From contig JAGTRM010000009.1 in the NCBI GenBank assembly GCA_018261735.1, forward strand, positions 45,920 to 109,919: a stretch of 64,000 nt of DNA. Reading direction: 5' to 3'. The position numbers were made by a program, and so were the translations under genes. The notes beneath the pieces are model-generated. The model made no database searches and was not told the origin of the DNA. It was given only the letters and a program-made list of their open reading frames with translations. Each line of letters starts with the position of its first letter. The stretch's first letter is position 1. Positions 48,092-56,351 of this stretch are shown piece after piece. The DNA is from Pseudomonadota bacterium. GTDB lineage: Bacteria; Pseudomonadota; Gammaproteobacteria; Burkholderiales; Chitinibacteraceae.

Positions 48092-48328
48092 TTACTTCAG
48101 GTTAGCGCTGACGTAGTCAATCGCTTGCTGAACGGTAGTGATCTTTTCGGCGTCTTCGTCCGGAATTTCGCACTCGAATTCTTCTTCGAGAGCCATTACG
48201 AGCTCAACGGTGTCGAGGGAGTCTGCGCCGAGATCGTTCACGAAGGAAGATTCAGTCTTGACGTCGGTTTCCGGCACGCCAAGCTGTTCGGCTACGATCT
48301 TCTTCACGCGCTGTTCGAGGTTTTCCAT
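48092..48328 (-). CDS. acpP: Acyl carrier protein
   Basis: 78 aa, carrier of growing acyl chains. The 4'-phosphopantetheine serine is in [20 protein letters not shown], and the protein is strongly acidic. I start at [18 protein letters not shown]; the longer frame covers a promoter. A dedicated promoter lies about 45 bp upstream. Same position as in E. coli, between fabG and fabF. Confidence 0.98.
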   Translation of the reverse strand: MENLEQRVKKIVAEQLGVPETDVKTESSFVNDLGADSLDTVELVMALEEEFECEIPDEDAEKITTVQQAIDYVSANLK

Positions 48329-48372
48329 GGGATTAGTCCAAGCCTTTCTAAAATCAGAAAAAGTGCGAGCGC

Positions 48373-48400
48373 ATTCTACCAAAAAAACAGTCCAAGCCAA
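48373..48400 (-). promoter_or_regulatory. acpP promoter
   Basis: On the minus strand TTGGCT (complement of 48395-48400) and TAGAAT (complement of 48373-48378) are 16 bp apart. GGCTTGGACT occurs at the -35 and again about 50 bp on, just before the acpP start; whether it is an operator is unknown. A separate promoter fits the high demand for ACP. Confidence 0.6.
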
Positions 48401-48476
48401 CAGGCCAAGGTGGATTCAGGTCAAATACGCACCAAATTGGCAGGATGTACGGTTAATTTTCCGCACATCCAGCCGG

Positions 48477-49220
48477 TTAATTCATAAACATGCCGCCATT
48501 AACGTGCAGCGTACAACCCGTAATGTAACCTGCTTTGTCCGATGCAAGGAAGCCCACTGCATCGGCAATATCCTGCGGCGCACCCAGACGGCCAAGAGCA
48601 ATGTTCTCGACCAGCTTGGCTTTTTGCTCTTCCGGCAGGTTTTTGGTCATGTCGGTATCAATGAAGCCAGGTGCCACGGCATTGACCGTTACGCCACGAC
48701 TGCCAATCTCCTTGGCCAGCGATTTGGTAAAACCAAACATTGCCGCCTTCGCCGCCGAATAATTGGTTTGACCGGCATTGCCGGTTGCGCCCACCACCGA
48801 AGCAATATTGATGATACGCCCCCAGCGCGCTTTCATCATGCCGCGCATCACAGCCTTGGAAAGCTTGTAAACCGGACGCAGATTGGTAGCAAAAATCGCA
48901 TCCCACTCTTCGTCCTTCATGCGCATCAGGAGATTGTCGCTGGTAATGCCGGCATTGTTGACCAAAATGGCAATATCACCAAATTCCTTGGAAATCGCAC
49001 CGACCAAAGCATCAATAGCCCCCTCCTCGGTCACCTGCAGCCGCATGCCACGCCCGACGACCCCGGCATCCCGCAGATAGGCCCCAATGGCTTCAGCGCC
49101 GCTATCGGTCGTTGCCGTACCGATTACAGTGGCCCCCATCCGGGCCAATTCCAGCGCAATCGCCTGGCCGATGCCACGGGAAGCGCCGGTTACCAGCGCA
49201 ACTTTGCCTTGCAAACTCAT
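48477..49220 (-). CDS. fabG: 3-oxoacyl-ACP reductase
   Basis: 247 aa, NADPH-dependent SDR enzyme. The cofactor motif TGASRGIG, NNAG, and the catalytic Ser-Tyr-Lys (NIASVVG, NYSAAKAAM) are present. Three in-frame ATGs exist; 49220 is best spaced from GGGGA. It follows fabD by 55 nt. Confidence 0.97.
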   Translation of the reverse strand: MSLQGKVALVTGASRGIGQAIALELARMGATVIGTATTDSGAEAIGAYLRDAGVVGRGMRLQVTEEGAIDALVGAISKEFGDIAILVNNAGITSDNLLMRMKDEEWDAIFATNLRPVYKLSKAVMRGMMKARWGRIINIASVVGATGNAGQTNYSAAKAAMFGFTKSLAKEIGSRGVTVNAVAPGFIDTDMTKNLPEEQKAKLVENIALGRLGAPQDIADAVGFLASDKAGYITGCTLHVNGGMFMN

Positions 49221-49275
49221 ACTCATTCCCCACACGGGGCGGGTTGGTCGCACCTATTAACCCGCCAGACTTAAA

Positions 49276-50205
49276 TCAAAGCGCCGCCTTCAGCGCATCA
49301 AACGCGGCCAGATCGGTCAATGCGAAATGCTGGGCGTCTGCGGCAATCCGCTTGTTCAACCCCACCAGCACCTTGCCCGGCCCGCACTCGGCCATCACGG
49401 TCACGCCGTCAGCCGCCATCTTCTGCGCGGTCTCGACCCAGCGCACCGGCTGGTACAGCTGGCGCACCAGAGCATCCTTGATCTTGGCCGGATCGGTATA
49501 AGCGGCCACATCGGCATTATGCAGTACCGGGAATTCCGGCGCCGACACGGCAATATCGGCCAGCGCCGCAGCCAGTTTTTCCGCCGCCGGCTTCATCAGC
49601 GCGCAATGCGAGGGCACCGACACCGGGAGCGGCAAGGCGCGCTTGGCGCCTTTTTCCTTGCAAATGACCATGGCGCGTTCAACCGCCGCCTTGCTGCCGG
49701 CAATCACCACTTGCCCTTGCGAGTTGAAGTTCACCGCTGCGACCACTTCGCCCTGCGCGGCTTCGGCGCAGGCTGCCACGATCACGGCATCATCGAGCCC
49801 CAAAATCGCCGCCATCGCGCCCTGTCCTTCCGGCACGGCCGATTGCATTGCTTCGGCACGCAGGCGCACCAGCTTCACCGCATCGGAAAACGCAACCGAA
49901 CCTGCCGCGGCCAGCGCGGTGTATTCGCCCAGCGAATGCCCTGCGGCCACCACCGGCACCGCGCCGCCCGCTGCGCGCCAAGCGCGGAATACGGCCACGC
50001 CGGCTACCAGCATCAGGGGCTGGGTATTGACCGTGGCATTGATCACCGCCGCATCAGCACCTTCCTGGCACATCGCCCACAGATCCTGTCCGAGCACGGC
50101 ACTGGCTTCCTCAAAGGTCTGGCGCACCGAAGCATCATCGGAAAAACCCTTCATCATGCCCAGTGACTGCGAACCCTGGCCCGGAAACACCAAAGCAAAC
50201 GTCAT
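49276..50205 (-). CDS. fabD: Malonyl-CoA:ACP transacylase
   Basis: 309 aa. It loads malonyl groups on ACP. VFPGQGSQ, the nucleophile serine in GHSLGEYTALAAAG and the conserved SVPSHCALM region (catalytic His) are visible. GAAGGAG precedes the ATG. Confidence 0.97.
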   Translation of the reverse strand: MTFALVFPGQGSQSLGMMKGFSDDASVRQTFEEASAVLGQDLWAMCQEGADAAVINATVNTQPLMLVAGVAVFRAWRAAGGAVPVVAAGHSLGEYTALAAAGSVAFSDAVKLVRLRAEAMQSAVPEGQGAMAAILGLDDAVIVAACAEAAQGEVVAAVNFNSQGQVVIAGSKAAVERAMVICKEKGAKRALPLPVSVPSHCALMKPAAEKLAAALADIAVSAPEFPVLHNADVAAYTDPAKIKDALVRQLYQPVRWVETAQKMAADGVTVMAECGPGKVLVGLNKRIAADAQHFALTDLAAFDALKAAL

Positions 50206-50274
50206 CGTCCTGCTCCTTCGTATCGAAATAGCAGGCCAAACTCTCGGTCAACCTGCCATACGGATTGTAAATTT

Positions 50275-51237
50275 TTAGTACTTGATCAGCGCCGCGCCCC
50301 AGGTGAAGCCGCCGCCAATGCCTTCGAGCATCAGGGTCTGGCCACGCTGGATGCGTCCGGAACGAATACCTTCATCCAGCGCCAGCGGAATCGAGGCGGC
50401 CGAGGTATTGCCGTGCTGATCGACTGTCACGATCACCTTGTCCATCGACAAGTGCAAATGCTTGGCGGTCGATTCAATGATGCGGATATTGGCCTGGTGC
50501 GGAACCAGCCAGTCAACCTGGGATTTTTCCATACCAGCCAGCGCCAGCGTTTCCACCGCCACATCGGACAACGCGCGCACCGCAAACTTGAAGACCGCGC
50601 CACCATCCATGTATACCCAGGGATCGCCGTCAATCGCGCCATTCTTGATTCTGCCTGGCACATTCAGGATATCTTTATAGCGGCCATCGGCGTGCAGCTT
50701 GCTCGCCAGGATGCCGGGCTCCTCGGATGCCTTAAGCACCACCGCACCCGCGCCGTCACCGAACAGCACGCAGGTGGTGCGGTCTTGCCAGTTGAGAATA
50801 TGCGAAAAAGTCTCCGCCCCGACCACCACCGCACATTTGGCCGTGCCGGAACGGATAAACTGGTCGGCAATGGTCAGTGCATAGATGAAACCCGCGCATA
50901 CCGCCTGGATATCAAATGCGGGGAAACCGTATACGCCCAGTTTATTCTGCAAAACGGTCGCCGTTGACGGAAACGTATGGTCCGGCGTGGTGGTCGCCAC
51001 GATCAGCAGATCGATTTCTTCCCTGGCGATACCTGCAGAAGCGATAGCCGCTTCAACCGCCTTGAGCGCCAGATCGGAAGACAACTCGCCCTCGGCAGCA
51101 AAATGGCGGGCCCGGATTCCAGTGCGGGTGGCGATCCACTCGTCACTGGTTTCCACTTTCTGAGCAAGATCATCATTGGTGACCCGCTGGGCCGGCAGAT
51201 AAGAACCCGTACCGGCAATGCGCGAATAAACTGTCAC
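50275..51237 (-). CDS. fabH: 3-oxoacyl-ACP synthase III
   Basis: 320 aa, initiates fatty acid synthesis with acetyl-CoA and malonyl-ACP. The Cys-His-Asn triad is in [21 protein letters not shown] and [18 protein letters not shown] is also typical. I start at GTG 51237 ([15 protein letters not shown]), because AGGAGGGG lies 5-8 nt before it. The ATG at 51252 would itself contain part of that ribosome binding site. Confidence 0.95.
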   Translation of the reverse strand: MTVYSRIAGTGSYLPAQRVTNDDLAQKVETSDEWIATRTGIRARHFAAEGELSSDLALKAVEAAIASAGIAREEIDLLIVATTTPDHTFPSTATVLQNKLGVYGFPAFDIQAVCAGFIYALTIADQFIRSGTAKCAVVVGAETFSHILNWQDRTTCVLFGDGAGAVVLKASEEPGILASKLHADGRYKDILNVPGRIKNGAIDGDPWVYMDGGAVFKFAVRALSDVAVETLALAGMEKSQVDWLVPHQANIRIIESTAKHLHLSMDKVIVTVDQHGNTSAASIPLALDEGIRSGRIQRGQTLMLEGIGGGFTWGAALIKY

Positions 51238-51260
51238 GGAGCCCCTCCTCATGAGGTCAA

Positions 51261-52310
51261 TCAAATATTGCTTTCAGCCGCAGCTGCGCGGTCGCTTTCA
51301 AAGGCAGCCATCTGGCTCTGCACTTTGCTGGTAATACGCTGGATCACACCGGCACGCGCCTCTTCCTCGGCCTGGCGCAGTGCCCACCAGAAGCCGGTTT
51401 CATCGGCACTGCCGTGGCTTTTCACCACAATGCCGCGCAGGCCCAGCAATGTTGCGCCATTATAACGGCGCGGATCCATGCGCTTCTTGAAACGCGCCAA
51501 CACCGGCAATGCGAACAATGCCAGCACCTTGCACCACCAGGCGCGCTTGAATTCCTCACGCAGGAATTCGATCAGCATTTTGGCGAGACCTTCCGAAGCC
51601 TTCAAGGCAACATTACCGGTAAAGCCATCACACGCCACCACGTCAACGGTACCCTTGTAGATATCGTTGCCTTCCACGTTGCCGAAGAAGTTGAGGTTGC
51701 CGCGCTTGAGCAACTCGGCCGCCTCTTTGACAACTTCATTGCCCTTGATGTCTTCGGAACCGATATTGAGCAGCCCGACCGTCGGGTTTTCCTTGTGCTG
51801 CACGGCCCCCACCAGCGACGCACCCATCACGGCAAACTGGAACAGCTGCTGCGGCGTGCAATCCACGTTGGCACCCAGATCCAGCACGCATGTCTCGCCG
51901 CGCTGACTAGGCAGCATCTTGGCAATCGCCGGACGTTCAATGCCGACGATCGTCTTCAGCACAAAGCGCGCCGTCGCCATCAACGCCCCGGTATTGCCGG
52001 CGGAAACACAGGCATGTGCCTCGCCCGTCTTGACCAGGTTGATGGCCACGCGCATCGATGAATCTTTTTTGTTCTTGAGCGCCGACTGAGGGGATTCATC
52101 CATCAATACCACTTCACTGGCGGAATGCACACGCAGGCGCGGGCCAACTTTCGCACCCCGCACATTCAACTCAGCCTCGATCACATCCGGCAAGCCGACC
52201 AGCACCACATTTACATTCGGGTGATCGTCAAGAAAGCGCAATGCCGCCGGTACTGTGACATGCGCACCGTGATCACCGCCCATGGCATCGATTGCAACTG
52301 TAATTTCCAT
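51261..52310 (-). CDS. plsX: Phosphate acyltransferase PlsX
   Basis: 349 aa, makes acyl-phosphate from acyl-ACP for phospholipid synthesis. [12 protein letters not shown] at the N-terminus, [19 protein letters not shown] and [17 protein letters not shown] are diagnostic. It links the lipid cluster to membrane synthesis in the usual place between rpmF and fabH. Confidence 0.97.
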   Translation of the reverse strand: MEITVAIDAMGGDHGAHVTVPAALRFLDDHPNVNVVLVGLPDVIEAELNVRGAKVGPRLRVHSASEVVLMDESPQSALKNKKDSSMRVAINLVKTGEAHACVSAGNTGALMATARFVLKTIVGIERPAIAKMLPSQRGETCVLDLGANVDCTPQQLFQFAVMGASLVGAVQHKENPTVGLLNIGSEDIKGNEVVKEAAELLKRGNLNFFGNVEGNDIYKGTVDVVACDGFTGNVALKASEGLAKMLIEFLREEFKRAWWCKVLALFALPVLARFKKRMDPRRYNGATLLGLRGIVVKSHGSADETGFWWALRQAEEEARAGVIQRITSKVQSQMAAFESDRAAAAESNI

Positions 52311-52377
52311 AACCGCCTGTCTTTGCCGACAATTTTAACAACGCATGTCAGCCACACATAAAGCCCAAATAACGAAC

Positions 52378-52406
52378 GGCGCAAGCAGGGTGATCCTGCT
52401 TGCGCC
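52378..52406 (-). terminator. Strong stem-loop between rpmF and plsX
   Basis: A perfect 12-bp stem GGCGCAAGCAGG/CCTGCTTGCGCC with a 5-nt loop lies in the 136-bp rpmF-plsX gap. There is only a poor T tail, so it may attenuate, or stabilise the upstream rpmF mRNA end. Confidence 0.6.
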
Positions 52407-52446
52407 GCACGACTAACCTTTTGGTCAGCAAGGCATTTCGGGCAGA

Positions 52447-52626
52447 TTACTCGCCCTTGGCCTTGATCACGCGACGGCCACGGTAGAAGCCGTTCGGGGA
52501 AATGTGGTGACGCAGATGCGCTTCACCGGTGGTCGGCTCGACAGCCAGTGCCGGCGCGGTCAAAAAATCGTGGGCGCGATGCATGCCGCGCTTGGACGGG
52601 GATTTTTTATTCTGTTGAACAGCCAT
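52447..52626 (-). CDS. rpmF: 50S ribosomal protein L32
   Basis: 59 aa, [20 protein letters not shown] followed by [21 protein letters not shown] and [18 protein letters not shown]. It matches bacterial L32 in length and sequence and has no zinc cysteines. It follows yceD by 28 nt as in most proteobacteria. AAGGAG precedes the ATG. Confidence 0.98.
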   Translation of the reverse strand: MAVQQNKKSPSKRGMHRAHDFLTAPALAVEPTTGEAHLRHHISPNGFYRGRRVIKAKGE

Positions 52627-52654
52627 GATTTACTCCTTGAAAACCAGTTGTTTG

Positions 52655-53161
52655 TCAGTTCGAGTCTTCCGCTTTCCCGGTTTTCAATTTTGCCAGGACA
52701 GCAAACGGATTCGGTTTCGCATCGCCGGAGGCCTTTGCATGGCCGCCAGTCGGATCACACGTTGCATGTCGGGGAGCATAAGGCAAAGCCAGCAGCACCT
52801 CATCCTCGACAAGCATTTCCACATCTAGCTCGGGTTCGAACAGAATCCCTTCCAGGTCTTCGTCCTGCGCCACCGCTTCATCCTGCCCAGCCTCGTCCGA
52901 AAACTGTGTCAGCACAGTATCGGCATCAACCCGGAACGGCATGGTTTTCATGCACCGTTGACAGACAAGCTCGATATCGGCACTGACCTGCAAACGCAGG
53001 AAAGGACGCTCGATCTTGTCGACACCACCGGCCAACTGCCACCGCACCTCGCCTTCAACAGAGGCAAGCTGATCGTGCAGCCGGGGCAGGGATTTGAGCG
53101 GAATCACCCCGCCGAGCTCACCGCCATCGCGGGCGAATTCTACGCTGTGAATAACCGTCAT
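52655..53161 (-). CDS. yceD: YceD (DUF177) protein, 23S rRNA accumulation protein
   Basis: 168 aa. The core C-x2-C (VCQRCMKTM), an acidic linker (FSDEAGQDEAVAQDED) and LPYAPRH near the C-terminus are family features. E. coli YceD is linked to 23S rRNA synthesis. It is the first gene of the rpmF-plsX-fab cluster, with a consensus-like promoter upstream. Confidence 0.93.
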   Translation of the reverse strand: MTVIHSVEFARDGGELGGVIPLKSLPRLHDQLASVEGEVRWQLAGGVDKIERPFLRLQVSADIELVCQRCMKTMPFRVDADTVLTQFSDEAGQDEAVAQDEDLEGILFEPELDVEMLVEDEVLLALPYAPRHATCDPTGGHAKASGDAKPNPFAVLAKLKTGKAEDSN

Positions 53162-53190
53162 AACCTGCTGGCTCGAACCAGAAACCGCGC

Positions 53191-53220
53191 ATGATATAAT
53201 CTTCGACCCTATTGTGTCAA
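53191..53220 (-). promoter_or_regulatory. Promoter of the yceD-rpmF-plsX-fab operon
   Basis: On the minus strand a perfect TTGACA (complement of 53215-53220) and TATCAT (complement of 53191-53196) are 18 bp apart, giving a leader of about 23 nt. A plus-strand TATAAT at 53195-53200 for yceF overlaps the same DNA, so the two promoters may interfere. Confidence 0.75.
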
Positions 53221-53253
53221 AGCCTATTAACGGCCCGACTTCCAGAAAAAGCC

Positions 53254-53847
53254 ATGCAAAAACAAGCCCCTTCCCGCCTGCTGCTCGCCTCGTCCTCCGT
53301 TTACCGCAAGGAACTGCTCTCCCGGCTCAGCATTGCGTTCGATACCGCGAGCCCCGATATAGATGAAACGCCGCTGGAAAACGAATCCGCCGCGCAAACC
53401 AGCCTGCGTTTGGCGCAGGCCAAAGCACGAGCATTGGCCGAGCGCTACCCGACCCATCTGATCATCGGCTCAGATCAGGTCGCCCTGCTGGACGGCATCC
53501 AACTCGGCAAGCCGGGCGAGCACGGCCGCGCTGTCGCGCAATTGCGCCAGATGCGCGGACGCACCATCGAATTCCATACCGCGCTGTGCCTGCTCAACGC
53601 AGCCACCGGGCACGCCCAGACCACAGTCGATATCACCCGAGTGACCATGCGCAATTATTCTGACGCCGAGATCGAAGCCTATCTGCTGCGCGAAAAACCC
53701 TACGACTGCGCCGGCAGCGCCAAGACCGAGGGACTGGGCATCGCCCTGATAGCCGCCATCGAAAACCGCGATCCGACCGCGATCATCGGGCTGCCGATGA
53801 TTGAACTCGTCACCATGCTGAACAATGAAGGCGTCGCCCTGTTATGA
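53254..53847 (+). CDS. yceF: Maf family nucleotide pyrophosphatase, YceF type
   Basis: 197 aa. SRLLLASSSVYRKELLSRL and HLIIGSDQVALLDG are typical; the Ser-Asp-Gln in the second is the YceF version, associated with 7-methyl-GTP hydrolysis, against the Asp-Thr of YhdE-type dTTP/UTP hydrolases. Start ATG 53254 (MQKQAPS); the ribosome binding site is weak. In E. coli yceF is also beside yceD-rpmF. It overlaps the next gene in ATGA. Confidence 0.93.
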   Translation: MQKQAPSRLLLASSSVYRKELLSRLSIAFDTASPDIDETPLENESAAQTSLRLAQAKARALAERYPTHLIIGSDQVALLDGIQLGKPGEHGRAVAQLRQMRGRTIEFHTALCLLNAATGHAQTTVDITRVTMRNYSDAEIEAYLLREKPYDCAGSAKTEGLGIALIAAIENRDPTAIIGLPMIELVTMLNNEGVALL

Positions 53848-54557
53848 GTACCGGAACGCTCTACCTGATCCCGACACCGCTGGGCGGTGACCGTCTTGAC
53901 GCCATCCTGCCAGCCGACACGCTGGCATTGGCGCGGCGACTGACGCACTTCATTGTCGAAGCGCCCAAGACCGCCCGTGCGCATCTCAAGCTGTTCGGCA
54001 CCGAACACGAACTGCGCTCGCTCTGGATGCAGGAGCTGAACGAGCACACCAAGGAAACCGAACTGGCCGCGCTGCTTACCCCCTTGCAGGAAGGGCATGA
54101 CGTGGGCCTGATGTCGGAGGCCGGCTGCCCCGGCGTGGCCGACCCCGGCGCCAACCTGGTACGGTTGGCGCATGCCCGCGGCATCCGCGTCGCCCCGCTG
54201 GTTGGCCCGTCGTCGATCCTGATGGCACTGATGGCCTCGGGCGCAAGCGGCCAGCAGTTCCGCTTCAACGGCTACCTGCCGGCACAGGATGCACCGCGCA
54301 TCGAAGCGATCCGCCGCCTGGAAACCGATTCACTGAAGCAGAAACAGGCCGAGATTTTCATTGAAACGCCCTACCGCAATCTCGCGCTCTTCTCGGCACT
54401 GCTTGCCAGCGCGCGACCGACCACCCTGCTGACGCTGGCTTGCGATGTGACCCTGCCCGACGAGTTTATCCGCAGCCAGACCATCGCCCAGTGGAAGAAA
54501 GCGCCGCCACCCGACATCAACAAGCGCCCGACCGTGTTCGTGCTGTTTGCCAGCTGA
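53844..54557 (+). CDS. Tetrapyrrole-methylase-fold SAM methyltransferase (RsmI-like paralogue)
   Basis: 237 aa. TLYLIPTPLGG opens the domain, and MSEAGCPGVADPGANLVRLAH replaces the SDAGTPxISDPG of true RsmI. IETPYRN and the C-terminal half are as in the family. It is shorter than RsmI (about 280 aa). The substrate is unknown; rRNA is a guess. It is coupled to yceF by a 4-nt overlap, an arrangement common in beta/gammaproteobacteria. Confidence 0.88.
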   Translation: MSTGTLYLIPTPLGGDRLDAILPADTLALARRLTHFIVEAPKTARAHLKLFGTEHELRSLWMQELNEHTKETELAALLTPLQEGHDVGLMSEAGCPGVADPGANLVRLAHARGIRVAPLVGPSSILMALMASGASGQQFRFNGYLPAQDAPRIEAIRRLETDSLKQKQAEIFIETPYRNLALFSALLASARPTTLLTLACDVTLPDEFIRSQTIAQWKKAPPPDINKRPTVFVLFAS

Positions 54558-54603
54558 AAAAGCCCCCGCTACCATGCGGGTATTTCCACCGGGAGCCGGC
54601 AGC

Positions 54604-55179
54604 ATGTCACTGGTCATATTTCTGGGTTTGATTGCCGTTGTATTGCTGTATTTCATCACGCTCTACAACAATCTGGTTCAACTGAAACACAACGTGACCA
54701 AGGCCTGGTCCAATATCGACGTGCTGCTGAAACAGCGCCACGACGAATTGCCCAAACTGGTGGAAACCTGCAAGCAATACATGCAGTTTGAGCAAACAAC
54801 CCTGGAAAAAGTCATGCAAGCCCGGGCCGGCGTGGCTGCCGCGCGCGAGACCCACAATATCGGGGCGCTGGGCACGGCGGAAACCTCGCTGCGCAGCGGG
54901 CTTAGCGCCCTCTTCGCCACGGTGGAAGCCTATCCGGAACTGAAGGCCAACGAGCATTTCCAGCACCTGACCGCCCGCATCACCGAACTGGAGAATTCCA
55001 TTGCTGACCGGCGCGAGTTCTACAACGAAAGCGTCAACCTCAACAACGTGCGCATCGAGCAGTTCCCGGATGTCGTGATCGCGCGCTTCTTCCAGTTCGA
55101 AGCAGCCCAGACCCTGGAATTTGCGGAAGACGATCGTCGCGACGCCGATCTCTCCAACCTGTTCAGCTCCGGATCGTGA
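54604..55179 (+). CDS. lemA: LemA family protein
   Basis: 191 aa. An N-terminal membrane segment (VIFLGLIAVVLLYFITLYNN) is followed by a long helical bundle with the LemA signature LVQLKHNVTKAWSNIDVLLKQ-type sequence and ESVNLNNVRIEQFPDVVIA near the C-terminus. I start at ATG 54604, after GGGAG. It is coupled to the next gene (GTGA). The molecular function is unknown; a membrane platform is typical. Confidence 0.93.
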   Translation: MSLVIFLGLIAVVLLYFITLYNNLVQLKHNVTKAWSNIDVLLKQRHDELPKLVETCKQYMQFEQTTLEKVMQARAGVAAARETHNIGALGTAETSLRSGLSALFATVEAYPELKANEHFQHLTARITELENSIADRREFYNESVNLNNVRIEQFPDVVIARFFQFEAAQTLEFAEDDRRDADLSNLFSSGS

Positions 55180-56096
55180 TTCGACCGCATTCCCGACAAC
55201 AAGCCCTGGCCGTACTGGTTGCCACGCCCGTGCCGGCACTGGCTCTACCTTTTATAGCCTGGCAGGTTGGCACACTACAGGGCTGGTCGATCTGCCTGGG
55301 TCTGTTGTGCCTTATCAGCATCCTTGGCTGGCTTGCCAACGAACGGCGCCGGCGCGCCATCGCGAACACGCCTACAGCCCGTATCGGCTCCGCCCCGCAA
55401 GGTTATGTCGAACTGGCCGGCCACGCGCGCCTTGCCGGCGATCCGCTTTTCAGCCCGGCCAGCGCACTGCCTTGTGTCTGGTATCGCTGTCTCACCGAAC
55501 GCGCAGACCAGGACCACCGGGGCAGCTATGAATATGTCAGCATGGAAGAGAGCGAGCACTTCATCCTACTGGCCGACGGAAGCGGTGAAGTCCTCATCGA
55601 TCCGGAACACGCACTGATCGAGGTGGCCGAGCAATCCGTCCTGACCCAAGGCGACTATCGTTACACCGAATGGCTGATTCGCCCAGGCCAGCCGCTCTTT
55701 GCACTCGGCGAATTTGCTTCGGTGCGGAGTGACGAAAACCTTGATTTCCGCCAGGACGTTTCACTGCGGCTGGCGCAGATGAAACAGGACAAACCCGAAC
55801 TGTTGCGGCGTTTTGACCACAATCGTGACGGCGAGATCGATCTGGCCGAATGGGAAAACGTGCGCGCCGCCGCAGAGGCTGAAATTACTGCAGAATATCG
55901 TGCCGAACGCAGTAGCAAGGCCACGCATGTTTTGCACCGTCCTGCCGACAATCGCCTATTCCTGGTCACCACGCGCAATCTGGAACGCCAATTATTGCGC
56001 TATCGCCTCTGGCGCTGGTTTCACCTCATCGTTCTGGTTTGCGCGCTGCAGACACTCTGGCTGTTGCAGCACACCCCATCCTGGCTAGACCTCTAA
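55176..56096 (+). CDS. GIDE-domain membrane protein with an EF-hand
   Basis: 306 aa. Two N-terminal hydrophobic segments (residues 10-55) precede a GIDE/MULAN-like domain: PCVWYRCLTERADQD, SEHFILLADGSGEVLIDPEHA and YTEWLIRPGQPLFALGEF. This is followed by a canonical EF-hand loop DHNRDGEIDLAEW (214-226) and a C-terminal segment (WFHLIVLVCALQTLWLL). Bacterial GIDE proteins pair with LemA, as here. The GTG start overlaps the lemA stop. Calcium binding is predicted from the loop. Confidence 0.85.
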   Translation: MIRPHSRQQALAVLVATPVPALALPFIAWQVGTLQGWSICLGLLCLISILGWLANERRRRAIANTPTARIGSAPQGYVELAGHARLAGDPLFSPASALPCVWYRCLTERADQDHRGSYEYVSMEESEHFILLADGSGEVLIDPEHALIEVAEQSVLTQGDYRYTEWLIRPGQPLFALGEFASVRSDENLDFRQDVSLRLAQMKQDKPELLRRFDHNRDGEIDLAEWENVRAAAEAEITAEYRAERSSKATHVLHRPADNRLFLVTTRNLERQLLRYRLWRWFHLIVLVCALQTLWLLQHTPSWLDL

Positions 56097-56245
56097 TCCA
56101 GAATCAAGCCAGCCAGTACAGCATGGCTGATCGCTGTCTCACTCCCGCAACACCTTCCAAGCCACCTGATGGGCCTTTACATCATCACTACCATCAAACC
56201 AATCAAAGCCTTACACCAACCACTCACGCACCCATGTAACAACTC

Positions 56246-56276
56246 TTTACACGCTACAAAAAATTCCTCCTATAAT
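56246..56276 (+). promoter_or_regulatory. Promoter of the secreted aldose epimerase gene
   Basis: TTTACA or TTACAC (56246/56247) and a consensus TATAAT (56271-56276) are 18-19 bp apart, giving a start near 56283 and a leader of about 70 nt. Confidence 0.6.
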
Positions 56277-56278
56277 CC

Positions 56279-56303
56279 GTCTGGTCGGACCAGTAGTCCA
56301 GAC
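56279..56303. promoter_or_regulatory. Dyads at the transcription start of the epimerase gene
   Basis: CTGGTC-G-GACCAG (56281-56293) is a 6-bp dyad with a 1-bp centre. It is nested in the larger GTCTGG...CCAGAC (56279-56303). It covers the predicted start site, where a repressor would act. Confidence 0.5.
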
Positions 56304-56351
56304 ATTCGCAATACGAACCATCACAATTCAAAACATATACAGGAGAGCAGT

